Assembly (NCBI GenBank): GCA_910586045.1
Contig: CAJUIH010000041.1
Location: 1 to 24,912, forward strand
Reading direction: 5' to 3'
Source of the DNA: an uncultured Eubacterium sp.
GTDB taxonomy: Bacteria > Bacillota > Clostridia > Lachnospirales > Lachnospiraceae
Length of the DNA: 24,912 nt
Positions 7,418 through 15,007 of this stretch are shown piece by piece. Positions within the stretch are counted from its first letter, which is position 1; every line of letters begins with the position of its first letter. The position numbers and the translations under genes are program-made. Under the pieces are notes generated by a model. That model was given only the letters and a program-made list of their open reading frames with translations. It was not told where the DNA came from and did no database searches.

Positions 7418-7975
7418 ATGAGCATTTATTCATGGATTACTACGATTGCGGTTATTACTGCCCTGCTTGTTATATTTTTATTCTGCCGCAAGTTTCTGGC
7501 AGGAAAGGACAATGGGATTGTCATATTTTCTGTTCTCATTGTCGGCATTTTTCTTTCCGCCGCGCTATATATCCTGACGAATACGCAGGGTACACAGATT
7601 CTTTCTTCCAGACTGGCTGTCGAATACCAGATCAAAGAAGAGACTTTCCGCACGACGGATGAAAATACCGCCAACTACCTGCATGCCGCATATGCCTTTT
7701 ATGCAGAAAACGGCGTCCAATATCAGCTAATCGGTACGGATTTATTACAGGAACCGGAATCCGACCCGGCATTTATCGGCATTTATACCTGCGAAGCCGT
7801 TGACGGTTTTCCCTGGTGCTACACAAAAAAAGGGTCTGTTATCCGCCATACTCTGACAAAACTCTCGCATGACGGCTCAAAGGCCGTAGATTATGAAGCG
7901 GAAACCAAAAGCGCCAAGGGCAAAAACAAGAACGGACAGCAAAACCCCGCAGCAGAACTGGAGGATGAAAATTAA
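7418..7975 (+). CDS. Membrane protein of unknown function, two TM segments
   Basis: A protein of 185 residues that I do not recognise. Two hydrophobic helices (about 5-24 and 33-53), separated by a short basic loop (CRKFLAGKD), anchor it in the membrane. The remaining 130 residues form a soluble domain with mixed charge, probably outside the cell, ending in a Lys/Asn/Glu-rich tail. ATG 7418 is chosen because AAGGAG lies ten bases before it; a longer frame in another phase starting at 7363 is a shadow. It appears monocistronic, with its own candidate promoter upstream and the terminator at 8061-8098 downstream. Confidence 0.75.
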   Translation: MSIYSWITTIAVITALLVIFLFCRKFLAGKDNGIVIFSVLIVGIFLSAALYILTNTQGTQILSSRLAVEYQIKEETFRTTDENTANYLHAAYAFYAENGVQYQLIGTDLLQEPESDPAFIGIYTCEAVDGFPWCYTKKGSVIRHTLTKLSHDGSKAVDYEAETKSAKGKNKNGQQNPAAELEDEN

Positions 7976-7984
7976 AATCTTATT

Positions 7985-8030
7985 TATTACCAAACCTACT
8001 TGTCTTTTTCTCCGATAGCACCAGGCAAAA
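7985..8030. repeat. Partial copy of palindromic repeat family B
   Basis: The 17-base block 8000-8016 (TTGTCTTTTTCTCCGAT) is identical to 24561-24577 in the B element near the right end. The flanks (TTACC before, AAATCAGTT after) also agree. Only one half of the palindrome is present. Confidence 0.55.
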
Positions 8031-8060
8031 ATCAGTTCCTTACGTTCCCAGAACAAAACG

Positions 8061-8098
8061 CAGGACCCCGCAGCATTACAGCCGCGGGGTCCTGTTTT
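8061..8098. terminator. Bidirectional terminator between convergent genes
   Basis: A perfect 11-base stem (8061-8071 with 8084-8094) with a 12-base loop. TTTT follows on the plus strand and CGTTTTG on the minus strand. It serves the two-TM gene from the left and nrdD from the right. Confidence 0.88.
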
Positions 8099-8125
8099 CC
8101 GTTTCCGGCAAACCGGTATCTATAA

Positions 8126-10288
8126 TTATAAGTGCAGTACCCGCTCTTTGATTTCCTGTGTACGCCCCTGGTTCCAAAACTGCGTCCCGATATATCCGCA
8201 CGTCCGCCTCGCGACGTTCATTTTATTCTGGTTGCGGTTGCCGCAGGCCGGGCATTCCCAGATCAGTTTTTCATGCCCGTCCGTAATAATCCAGATCTCC
8301 CCTTCATAACCGCAGATCTGGCAGTAATCGCTTTTCGTATTCAATTCCGCGTACATAATATTATCATAAATATATTTCATAACAGACAGCACCGCTTCCA
8401 GATTTGACTTCATATCCGGTACTTCCACATAACTGATTGCTCCGCCCGGAGACAGCTTCTGAAACTGGGCTTCAAATTTCAGTTTTGTGAATGCGTCGAT
8501 CTGCTCCGTCACATGTACATGGTAGCTGTTTGTAATATAATTTTTATCCGTTACTCCCGGGATTTTTCCAAAACGTTTTTGCAGGCACTTGGCGAATTTA
8601 TATGTTGTAGACTCTAACGGCGTACCGTAAACCGAAAAATCAATATTCTCTTTTTCTTTCCATTTTGCGCACGCATCATTCATATGCTGCATTACCGACA
8701 ATGCAAACGCTTTCGCTTCCGCGTCTGTATGTGATTTTCCGGTCATGTATCGGGTACATTCATACAAACCGGCATATCCAAGAGAAATCGTAGAATATCC
8801 GCCGTAGAGCAGCTTGTCAATCGTTTCTCCTTTTTTCAGCCTTGCCAGCGCCCCATGCTGCCACAGGATCGGGGCAACATCAGACGGCGTCCCTTTCAGC
8901 CGTTTATGACGGCACATCAACGCGCGGTAGCACAAGTCAAGCCGCTCGTCGAAAATCTTCCAAAACTGTTCCATATCCCCGCCGGAAGAACAAGCGACAT
9001 CTACCAAATTCAGGGTTACTACCCCCTGGTTGAATCTTCCATAAAATTTACTTTTTCCTTTTTCATCCCGGTAAACCGTTAAAAATGAACGGCAGCCCAT
9101 ACAGGTATAGCAGTTTCCATCCTTTAACTGCTTCATAATCTTTTCTGAAATATAGTCCGGCACCATGCGTTTTGCCGTACACTGCGCCGCTATCTTAGTC
9201 AGATAATAATATTTGCTGTCCTTATGGATATTGTCTTCTTCCAGCACATAAATCAGTTTTGGAAACGCGGGTGTGATGTAAATCCCCTGTTCATTCATGA
9301 CTCCCCGGATCCGCTGGCGGAGCATCTCTTCAATACAAAGGGCCAGATCATCACGCACCTGCCCTTCTTCCACTTCGTTTAAATACATAAATACCGTTAC
9401 AAACGGCGCCTGCCCGTTCGTCGTCATCAGGGAAATAACCTGGTACTGAATCATCTGCACACCCTGTTTTATTTCATCCCGGACTCTTTTTTCCGCTATT
9501 TCGTTGATTTTGATTTCGTCCAGCTCCAGTTCTTCCGCTTCAAATTCCTCCTGGACCTTTTTGCGGAATTTTTCCCTGCTGACCTGGACAAACGGCGCCA
9601 AATGCGACAGGGATATACTCTGTCCGCCGTATTGCGCACTGGCAATCTGGGCAATGCTCTGCGTCGCGATATTGCACGCCGTAGCAAAGCTTTTCGGCGG
9701 TTCAATCATTGTTTCGCTAATGACCGTGCCGTTTTGGAGCATATCTTCCAGATTAACCAAACAACAGTTATGCATATGCTGCGCAAAATAATCCGCATCG
9801 TGAAAATGGATGATCCCATCTTCATGTGCCTCCACAATATCTTCCGGCAGCAGAAAACGCTTGGTAATGTCCTTGCTGACCTCCCCTGCCATATAGTCTC
9901 TTTGTACGCTGTTTACCGTCGGGTTCTTATTGGAATTTTCCTGCTTTACTTCCTCATTATTGCATTCAATCAGGCTGAGGATCTGTTCATCCGTAGAATT
10001 GGATTTCCGCACAAGCGCGCGCTTATAACGATAAGTGATATAATTTCTGGCAACTTCAAACGCACGCTGGTTCATAATCTCATTTTCCACAAGATCCTGG
10101 ATCTCCTCCACATTCAAGGCGCGCCCCATCCGTTCGCAGGCCCGCTTTACATTATCCGATATCAACATCACCTGCAGATCATTCAGCCGCGCGCTCTTTG
10201 GCACACTCAGATTGGCCCTGTTTACGGCCTGGCTGATCTTATCGATATTAAATGTCATCTCTGAGCCACTTCGTTTAATAATTTTCAT
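8126..10288 (-). CDS. nrdD: Anaerobic ribonucleoside-triphosphate reductase
   Basis: Class III ribonucleotide reductase of 720 residues, reducing NTPs to dNTPs by a glycyl radical with formate as reductant. An ATP-cone (1-90, starting KIIKRSGSEMTFNIDKIS) gives allosteric control. The catalytic barrel carries MHNCCLVNLEDML (about 172-184) with an active-site Cys, and CMGCRSFL later. The C-terminus has the zinc cysteines CQICG and CPACG, and the radical loop RRTCGYIGTQFWNQGR with Gly near 698. ATG 10288 follows AAGGAG; an upstream TTG in frame is less likely. The activating enzyme gene nrdG, often adjacent, is not in the window, so it must lie elsewhere. Promoter and NrdR-like boxes are upstream. 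Confidence 0.97.
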   Translation of the reverse strand: MKIIKRSGSEMTFNIDKISQAVNRANLSVPKSARLNDLQVMLISDNVKRACERMGRALNVEEIQDLVENEIMNQRAFEVARNYITYRYKRALVRKSNSTDEQILSLIECNNEEVKQENSNKNPTVNSVQRDYMAGEVSKDITKRFLLPEDIVEAHEDGIIHFHDADYFAQHMHNCCLVNLEDMLQNGTVISETMIEPPKSFATACNIATQSIAQIASAQYGGQSISLSHLAPFVQVSREKFRKKVQEEFEAEELELDEIKINEIAEKRVRDEIKQGVQMIQYQVISLMTTNGQAPFVTVFMYLNEVEEGQVRDDLALCIEEMLRQRIRGVMNEQGIYITPAFPKLIYVLEEDNIHKDSKYYYLTKIAAQCTAKRMVPDYISEKIMKQLKDGNCYTCMGCRSFLTVYRDEKGKSKFYGRFNQGVVTLNLVDVACSSGGDMEQFWKIFDERLDLCYRALMCRHKRLKGTPSDVAPILWQHGALARLKKGETIDKLLYGGYSTISLGYAGLYECTRYMTGKSHTDAEAKAFALSVMQHMNDACAKWKEKENIDFSVYGTPLESTTYKFAKCLQKRFGKIPGVTDKNYITNSYHVHVTEQIDAFTKLKFEAQFQKLSPGGAISYVEVPDMKSNLEAVLSVMKYIYDNIMYAELNTKSDYCQICGYEGEIWIITDGHEKLIWECPACGNRNQNKMNVARRTCGYIGTQFWNQGRTQEIKERVLHL

Positions 10289-10355
10289 ATGATCCCGCTC
10301 CTTATTCCCCAATCAAACTCAACTTAGGACAAAATATAAATTTCCTATGCATGCT

Positions 10356-10384
10356 ATTGTAGCCAAGACAGACGCTTCTGTCAA
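10356..10384 (-). promoter_or_regulatory. Promoter of nrdD
   Basis: On the minus strand a perfect TTGACA (10379-10384) is followed after exactly 17 bases by TACAAT (10356-10361), about 70 bases before the start codon. Confidence 0.88.
10367..10382. promoter_or_regulatory. Palindrome between -35 and -10 of nrdD
   Basis: GACAGA-N4-TCTGTC is a perfect inverted repeat. It overlaps the end of the -35 hexamer and fills most of the spacer, so a bound protein would block RNA polymerase. The binder is unknown. Confidence 0.5.
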
Positions 10385-10389
10385 TGCCA

Positions 10390-10448
10390 AATACTATATC
10401 TGTGTATTTTTATCTATTTTTACCAAATATACCACAAGATATAGTATT
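10390..10448 (-). promoter_or_regulatory. Pair of NrdR-like boxes upstream of nrdD
   Basis: AATACTATATC (10390-10400) and its exact reverse complement (10438-10448) face each other just upstream of the nrdD -35. The outer one extends on the minus strand to ATACTATATCTTGTGG, which I count as agreeing at 13 of 16 positions with the usual NrdR box (ACACTATATATTGTGT). The inner one is a base shorter on one side. Centres are about 44 bases apart, near four helical turns; the usual spacing is about three. NrdR represses ribonucleotide reductase genes. Confidence 0.55.
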
Positions 10449-10452
10449 CTAT

Positions 10453-10487
10453 GAAAAAATCAACCCGCGCCCCAGGATCCATTTGAT
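10453..10487 (-). terminator. Weak terminator candidate after hisB
   Basis: Minus-strand ATCAA and TTGAT can pair around a GC-rich loop and are followed by six T residues. The stem is short, so this is tentative. Confidence 0.3.
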
Positions 10488-10501
10488 ACGGTTTCTGTTT
10501 C

Positions 10502-11089
10502 CTATAAGGTACCCTTGGTCGAAAGGACATCCAAAATCCGTTCATCGATACCGGATGCCTGGTCCAATGCTTTTCCAAATGCCTTAAACATCGCTTCCAT
10601 GATATGGTGGTCATTTTCCCCATACAGCACTTTGATATGCAGATTCATGCCCGCCGCGTAACTGACCGCATAGAAAAATTCCCTTGCCATCTGCGTATCC
10701 ATTTCCCCGCACCTGTCGCCGGAAAAATGCGCGTCATATACAAAATACGGCCTGCCGGACAAATCAACGGCACATAAAACAAGCGCCTCATCCATTGGCA
10801 GAATCACATGCCCATAACGGCGGATTCCCTTTTTATCCCCTACGGCTTCCCGAATCAGGCTGCCGAGCACAATTCCGGTGTCCTCAATGCTGTGGTGGCA
10901 GTCTACCTCCACATCACCACGGCAGTCAACTTCCAGGTCAAACAGCCCATGCCTGGCAAATCCATCCAGCATATGGTCAAAAAAACGGATCCCGGTATGC
11001 AGCTTCCGTTTTCCGCTGCCGTCCAGGCACAGTGAAGCTGTAATCTGCGTTTCTGTTGTATGGCGGTTTCCCTGCGCTTTCCTGTCCAC
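10502..11089 (-). CDS. hisB: Imidazoleglycerol-phosphate dehydratase
   Basis: Histidine biosynthesis enzyme converting imidazole-glycerol phosphate to imidazole-acetol phosphate, with Mn2+ at the active site. At 195 residues it is the usual single-domain form. Both metal-binding motifs are present: DCHHSIED near residue 65 and the second, NDHHIMEAMFKAFGKAL, near 160, plus FFDHML early and the IDERILDVLSTKGTL end. GTG 11089 is the start; GGGAGG precedes it, and its first base is shared with the last base of the upstream stop codon (TAGTG). No other his gene is in the window, although his genes usually cluster. Confidence 0.95.
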   Translation of the reverse strand: MDRKAQGNRHTTETQITASLCLDGSGKRKLHTGIRFFDHMLDGFARHGLFDLEVDCRGDVEVDCHHSIEDTGIVLGSLIREAVGDKKGIRRYGHVILPMDEALVLCAVDLSGRPYFVYDAHFSGDRCGEMDTQMAREFFYAVSYAAGMNLHIKVLYGENDHHIMEAMFKAFGKALDQASGIDERILDVLSTKGTL

Positions 11090-11265
11090 TATTTGATTCC
11101 TCCCGGCTGCTGCGGCGTATCAGCGTTTTTTTTCATATTGTGTTCCTGATCCCATTTGGAAATCAGCCTTGTCCGCACCCACTGCGGATCATTCTGATAG
11201 TGCTGCTGTACATAGCCGCAGTATTCCCTGCGGGTCATTTCATGAATGTTTTTTTGTTCGATCAT
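11089..11265 (-). CDS. Small protein of unknown function, coupled to hisB
   Basis: A hydrophilic protein of 58 residues starting MIEQKNIHEMTRREYCGYVQ and ending in a Pro/Gln-rich tail. I do not recognise it. ATG 11265 is chosen because AAAGGAAG stands eight bases before it; a start at 11328 has no ribosome binding site. It shares one base with hisB and holds the hisB ribosome binding site in its last codons, so the two are translationally coupled. A TATAAT lies on the minus strand near 11332-11337 but lacks a clear -35. Confidence 0.65.
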   Translation of the reverse strand: MIEQKNIHEMTRREYCGYVQQHYQNDPQWVRTRLISKWDQEHNMKKNADTPQQPGGIK

Positions 11266-11381
11266 ATGAATCGCTTCCTTTCTGTAAATCGTGCATGTCC
11301 TGTGTCCGACTGTTTTTTTCAGCGCCATGTTATTATATTTTAATCGTATTCGGCTGTACTTTCAAGTGTTTTTTACAGACC

Positions 11382-11434
11382 TGCCATTTTAAGTTATATA
11401 CATTCTTAATACTGAAAAACAGGACCAAATGGCA
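11382..11434. repeat. Small inverted repeat
   Basis: TGCCATTT (11382-11389) and AAATGGCA (11427-11434) are perfect complements 37 bases apart in the gene-free stretch 11266-11623. No function can be assigned. Confidence 0.35.
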
Positions 11435-11467
11435 TCGACATCCCATTATTTTTAGCCTAACATAAAG

Positions 11468-11514
11468 AACTGCCCCAAAATTATTTGCAAATCTGCAAAG
11501 AGTTTGGGACAGTT
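11468..11514 (-). terminator. Hairpin, likely terminator of the PadR operon, with B-element-like ends
   Basis: AACTGCCCCAAA (11468-11479) pairs with TTTGGGACAGTT (11503-11514) with one mismatch, and an inner TTTGCA/TGCAAA stem lengthens it. On the minus strand TTCTTTAT follows. The termini match those of the B element at 24532-24682 (AACTGTCCCAAAATAA), so it may be a deletion remnant of such an element serving as terminator. Another small palindrome, ATGGGAT/ATCCCAT (11582-11600), lies between it and pspC. Confidence 0.55.
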
Positions 11515-11623
11515 GCTTAGATAAATTTCTGAGTTAATTCTCTCCTCCTATGAAATTTTTCTATTTAAAGACGCCGTAATAATGGGATCGCTAATCCCAT
11601 ACACACAGCCATACCGCCTGTCA

Positions 11624-11812
11624 TTAATACTCCGGCGGCATAATAATCGCCGCAATAATATAAGCCAGTATACCGCTTCCGCCTATCACACTGAATATTA
11701 CCCAGCCTAACCGGATTAATGTGGCGTCCAGGCCGAAATACTGCGCGATCCCGCCGCATACTCCGCAAATAAGCCTGTTTTGGTTTGATTTTACAAGTTT
11801 TTTTGGTTCCAT
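11624..11812 (-). CDS. PspC-domain membrane protein
   Basis: A protein of 62 residues consisting of one PspC domain. It begins with a basic patch (MEPKKLVKSNQNR), then the family core LICGVCGGIAQYFGLD, and a hydrophobic segment LGWVIFSVIGGSGILAYIIAAIIMP that ends in the typical MPPEY. PspC proteins sit in the membrane and take part in envelope-stress sensing; small stand-alone forms are common in Firmicutes next to PadR/DUF1700/DUF4097 genes, as here. The second ATG (11812) is used because AAGGAG lies seven bases upstream of it but only one base from the first ATG at 11818. It follows the DUF4097 gene by about 40 bases. Confidence 0.88.
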   Translation of the reverse strand: MEPKKLVKSNQNRLICGVCGGIAQYFGLDATLIRLGWVIFSVIGGSGILAYIIAAIIMPPEY

Positions 11813-11855
11813 CTTCATTCTCCTTTATCCTTGTCTATTGTTTTGTTTTTTCCTT

Positions 11856-12863
11856 TTATTCGATACAGATCTCCCCCATACCGCAGCTTAACGTAAAGTT
11901 TGCGGCAGCGCCATAGTCAATCCGCTGCCCTTTTGAAAGTGCGGTATAAGAATGATCCCCGATTTGTATACAGCCCATACCACAGCTTAAATCATAATTC
12001 ATACTTTCCACACCGTCTTCCAGTTCCAGATAAACCGATCCCATGCCGCAGGAAATCCTGCTGTCTTGTATAATCTCGGCGTCCATCGTAATCGAACCTA
12101 CGCCGCATTCCATCGCCGCACTTCCAAACATCCCCTCTCCGATTTCCATCGTTCCGGCACCTACCGAAGCATCCAGCGTATCGGACTGCACTTCATCGAT
12201 TACGATGCTCCCGGCATCCACAGACAAAATCAGATGGTCTGCCATAAAGCCGCAGTCCGCTGTCATGCTTCCGGCATCCGCCTGGATATTAATCTCTCCA
12301 AACTGCATATCTTCCGGAATCTGCAGAAAAACATACGCATCCTCACGTCCGCTGCTGCCCTGCCTGTTATCATGGATCATAAGTGATCCGTTTATACATT
12401 CCGCTGTAATATCCTGCGTTTCATTCGACACGGATACCCATACCCTCCCATCGTCGGATTCCTCAATCTGCAAAAATCCATGCCGCAAATCCACTTCCAG
12501 GTTCCTGATGTCGCTGGAAACGCTTTTTAGAAGCAATTGATCTCCATAATAGTACCCCTCTTCTTCAAACTCGTCTTCATATGCTTCTTCATAAGTAAAA
12601 CGGTTGCCGCCGCTCTTTTCTTCAAATTCGTCCGGAAGATCCAGGGCAGCGGTCTCATTATTCCGATGTCTCTTTTGGCGCTGCACCTGATCCCTGACCT
12701 GCGAAACCAAACCGTCCACCATATGCTCCGCCTTTGCGATATTGGTATCCTCCATAAAATACAGGCGGCCGCCCCCTAAAAACAATCCAATGATCAGCGC
12801 GGCGCTCCCGATTCCGACACAGGCGGCTGTGACGCATAATATAATTTTAATCAACCTGTTCAT
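11856..12863 (-). CDS. DUF4097-type putative adhesin, membrane anchored
   Basis: A protein of 335 residues. A single N-terminal TM helix (about 5-30, ending GLFLGGGR) is followed by an acidic, Tyr-rich linker (EEAYEDEFEEEGYYYG). From about residue 125 a repetitive beta domain follows, with short recurring turns such as DAGSI, GAGTMEIG, GVGSIT, GMGSVYLE, GMGCIQIG and GMGEICIE. This is the DUF4097/DUF2154 right-handed beta-helix pattern. Its biochemical role is unknown. AAGGAG precedes the ATG, and the start overlaps the stop of the DUF1700 gene by four bases (ATGA). Confidence 0.85.
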   Translation of the reverse strand: MNRLIKIILCVTAACVGIGSAALIIGLFLGGGRLYFMEDTNIAKAEHMVDGLVSQVRDQVQRQKRHRNNETAALDLPDEFEEKSGGNRFTYEEAYEDEFEEEGYYYGDQLLLKSVSSDIRNLEVDLRHGFLQIEESDDGRVWVSVSNETQDITAECINGSLMIHDNRQGSSGREDAYVFLQIPEDMQFGEINIQADAGSMTADCGFMADHLILSVDAGSIVIDEVQSDTLDASVGAGTMEIGEGMFGSAAMECGVGSITMDAEIIQDSRISCGMGSVYLELEDGVESMNYDLSCGMGCIQIGDHSYTALSKGQRIDYGAAANFTLSCGMGEICIE

Positions 12864-13663
12864 GCCATACTCCTTCCCCATTTCCATAATCTGCGAAACA
12901 TTCCGGCAATCAGTCCCGCTATCCAAGGCAGAAGCCTGCCGCATAATAACAGCAGCGCAACAATCCCAATCCCGCTGGCAGCAATCATAAGCATTCCGAT
13001 TCCCAGCATGGAAAGTCCCTGCCACATAGACAGCATGCAGATTTTAACCAGCCCTGTCACCGCAAATACGATACCGCCGATCATGCCGCCGACCGAACCA
13101 AGACCGAGCAGGATTACTGCGGCAATTACAACTCCGATCACGCCGAACAAGCCGGAAACCGCCGTACCCCAAATCGGTGAGGTAAATACGGCCAGAATAA
13201 TCAGAAGAACAAGCTTCGCATGTTTATCCATGCGTCCTGCCCTCGGTTCCCTGCGGTTTCCGCTGTCATATTGGCGGTAGCGTCCGTACGAAGCGTTATG
13301 GGAAGAAGCCGCATCCTCTGTTTTTTGAAAATCGGAGCCGGAAAACATTCCATCCGCAGACTGTCCGCTGTTTCCAGGCTGTCTGCCTCCAGCGGACTGT
13401 GCCTGGCTTTCCCGTACCTGCGGCGGATTTTTCAAAAAACTCGTCATGTTGCCGGCCGCGTTCAGCCCTTCCCGGATGCTTGCCGCAACCGCCTGCGGGG
13501 AATCCAGTTCTTCTAAGACAGCAGCTTCATTTTCCACACCGGCATCCTCAAAATAACTCCGGTAATAATCCATCGCTTCCTCTCGTTCATCTTTTGGGAT
13601 ATCATACAGCAGCCGTTCCAACTGCGCTAAGAACGCTTCTTTTAATTCTTGCTCTTTCTTCAT
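12860..13663 (-). CDS. HAAS/DUF1700 domain membrane protein
   Basis: A protein of 267 residues. The first 65 residues are the HAAS/DUF1700 signalling domain (FLAQLERLLYDIPKDEREEAMDYYRSYFEDAG in the family pattern, with LDSPQAVAASI after it). A Gln/Ser/Gly-rich linker follows (about 75-145), then hydrophobic segments from about 150 to the end, probably four TM helices. HAAS domains typically accompany PadR regulators and are thought to pass envelope or ligand signals. It overlaps padR by four bases upstream and the DUF4097 gene by four bases downstream, both as ATGA, so the three are translationally coupled. Confidence 0.88.
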   Translation of the reverse strand: MKKEQELKEAFLAQLERLLYDIPKDEREEAMDYYRSYFEDAGVENEAAVLEELDSPQAVAASIREGLNAAGNMTSFLKNPPQVRESQAQSAGGRQPGNSGQSADGMFSGSDFQKTEDAASSHNASYGRYRQYDSGNRREPRAGRMDKHAKLVLLIILAVFTSPIWGTAVSGLFGVIGVVIAAVILLGLGSVGGMIGGIVFAVTGLVKICMLSMWQGLSMLGIGMLMIAASGIGIVALLLLCGRLLPWIAGLIAGMFRRLWKWGRSMA

Positions 13664-13983
13664 GCTAACTCCTCTCCCGAAAATAATGCACTGATCTTTC
13701 GCGAATAGCTCTTCCATTCATCGCTGTACAGGCGTAACTGCGCCTCGCCTGCCGATGTCAGCTTATAATATCTGCGGTTGCGTCCGCCGCATTCCCGGTC
13801 ATACACTTGCAGGCAATCGTCTTTCTGCAGCCGGCGCAGCACCGGATACAGCGTGGATTCCGATATTTCTATCGTCCTGCGCACATCCTGGGTAATTTTA
13901 TATCCATAGGTACCTTCTTCGTCCTTGGACACAACAGCCAGTACGATTGCGTCTAAAAGTGCAGCGCCTGTATTAAATACCAT
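13660..13983 (-). CDS. PadR-family transcriptional regulator
   Basis: A protein of 107 residues forming a complete winged helix. LDAIVLAVVSKDEEGTYGYKI leads into the recognition region ISESTLYPVLRRLQKDD, and the wing shows RRYYKLTSAG; all are PadR hallmarks. A C-terminal helix for dimerisation follows. It is probably the repressor of its own operon, as is usual for PadR next to HAAS and DUF4097 genes. AAGGAG lies seven bases before the ATG. Its 3' end overlaps the DUF1700 gene by ATGA. Confidence 0.93.
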   Translation of the reverse strand: MVFNTGAALLDAIVLAVVSKDEEGTYGYKITQDVRRTIEISESTLYPVLRRLQKDDCLQVYDRECGGRNRRYYKLTSAGEAQLRLYSDEWKSYSRKISALFSGEELA

Positions 13984-14050
13984 GCCATCACTCCTTGAAA
14001 AGTTCTTTTCGTTTATATTATTCTATACTTTATATTAGTTCTTATTTAAT

Positions 14051-14079
14051 ACTATACGAAATATAATATTGTTTGTCAA
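14051..14079 (-). promoter_or_regulatory. Promoter of the PadR operon
   Basis: On the minus strand TTGACA (14074-14079) and TATAGT (14051-14056) are separated by 17 bases. Downstream, the leader repeats GTATAG-A/T-ATTA-like sequence about 30 bases further on (near 14020), together with TA-rich partial palindromes, a possible PadR operator. Confidence 0.82.
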
Positions 14080-14152
14080 GAGGTTTCTTTGATTTTTATA
14101 TGATTTTTAAATCAACAGTCCAGATAGGGCGTTACATTTTGGCTTGCGGGAC

Positions 14153-14324
14153 GCTGGGAGAGATACATCGGCCTGCCCGGACGCGGCGCCTAGTTCGCCC
14201 TGGCTGACGTTAATGGCTAAAGGCGCCGCTTGGCTTCGCCCCTTAGGTAATAGGGCAGAATGCTAAGGGCTTCTAACCATTCTTCCAAAGCCGCCAGCAA
14301 GCCGGGCCAACCGTCTCTCCCAGC
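14153..14324. repeat. Palindromic repeat family A, left arm deleted
   Basis: It begins GCTGGGAGAGA, skips most of the left arm, then carries the centre (GCGGCGCCTA, CTTGGCTTCGCCCCTTAGG) and a complete right arm ending in CCGTCTCTCCCAGC. From the centre on it is nearly identical to 24289-24526. Left flanking bases (GTTACATTTTGGCTTGCGGG) match the outer end of other A copies. Confidence 0.85.
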
Positions 14325-14438
14325 TAACTTTTGCATGTTTTACAACTATATATTCGGTGATTGAATACTGCACAATAAGCCCGATAAACGGCAGGCCAGA
14401 AACAAATGATATTGTGCTGAAATTTTACGCCGTTTATA

Positions 14439-14608
14439 TAGTACATCGGTCATTAAATATCTCATAGGTTCACACCGGGTATTTTTCGGTAGTGTATGGT
14501 AAAAAGTAAAAAACCGCAGGTGTACTAGGAATCACCTCCGAGTTTTGCCACGTGCTATCAGAAAAATAGACATGTGAAACTATGAGATATTTAATGGCCG
14601 ATGTACTA
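14439..14608. repeat. Palindromic element B1, 36-base terminal inverted repeats
   Basis: Arms 14439-14474 and 14573-14608 are complementary with two mismatches, and the inside (about 14482-14505 with 14542-14566) also pairs imperfectly, so the whole 170 bases fold into one hairpin. The element proper could be bounded by TA on both sides. No coding potential is credible inside. Internal sequence resembles that of the B element at 24532. Confidence 0.8.
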
Positions 14609-14616
14609 GTATCCTG

Positions 14617-14700
14617 TATGTTATCGTAAGATTCAAAACCGATCGTTGAAATAGCAGCAGCCGTTTTTCTGTTGTTTCGGAATCTTATATATGGTATGTT
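14617..14700. repeat. Palindromic element C1
   Basis: TAAGATTC (14627-14634) pairs perfectly with GAATCTTA (14680-14687). The sequence TTATCGTAA (14621-14629) and the following AAAACCGAT and CTGTT-GTTTCG blocks are shared with 24717-24800. Between here and 14925 I see nothing else that can be named. Confidence 0.6.
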
Positions 14701-14925
14701 CAGCCTGGGCAAACGAGAGTGTGTTTTAAAATTATAAACTACACAACATGCGTGAATCGTAATAAGGAAAATTGAACAAAGATTCTTTTGTATAAAAGTA
14801 TTTAACACTGCATTTTGTACATTGGGATATGATTGCATGCTGCTTTTTAATTTGCTTTTCAGCATAATCATAGCCAATTGGTAATTTTAAGACACACTTT
14901 AGAGGTTCTTAGTTTTTACCAGCTC

Positions 14926-14971
14926 AAAACACCCGGCAGGGCACAGCCGTCCTGGCTGGCCTTACCGGGTG
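14926..14971 (-). terminator. Terminator of the BlaI-type repressor gene
   Basis: CACCCGG (14930-14936) pairs with CCGGGTG (14965-14971). An inner CAGCC/GGCTG stem lies inside the loop, and TTTT follows on the minus strand. It is about 36 bases beyond the stop codon. Confidence 0.78.
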
Positions 14972-15007
14972 GACGTATCAAACAAAATATCCTGTCGATA
15001 AACCAGA

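Noticed and set aside
11565..11768. 67-residue frame overlapping pspC
   Set aside because: It is a shadow of pspC in another frame; pspC has the domain signature and the ribosome binding site.
14470..14877. 135-residue minus-strand frame
   Set aside because: It runs through the B1 and C1 palindromes, has no family resemblance and no convincing ribosome binding site.
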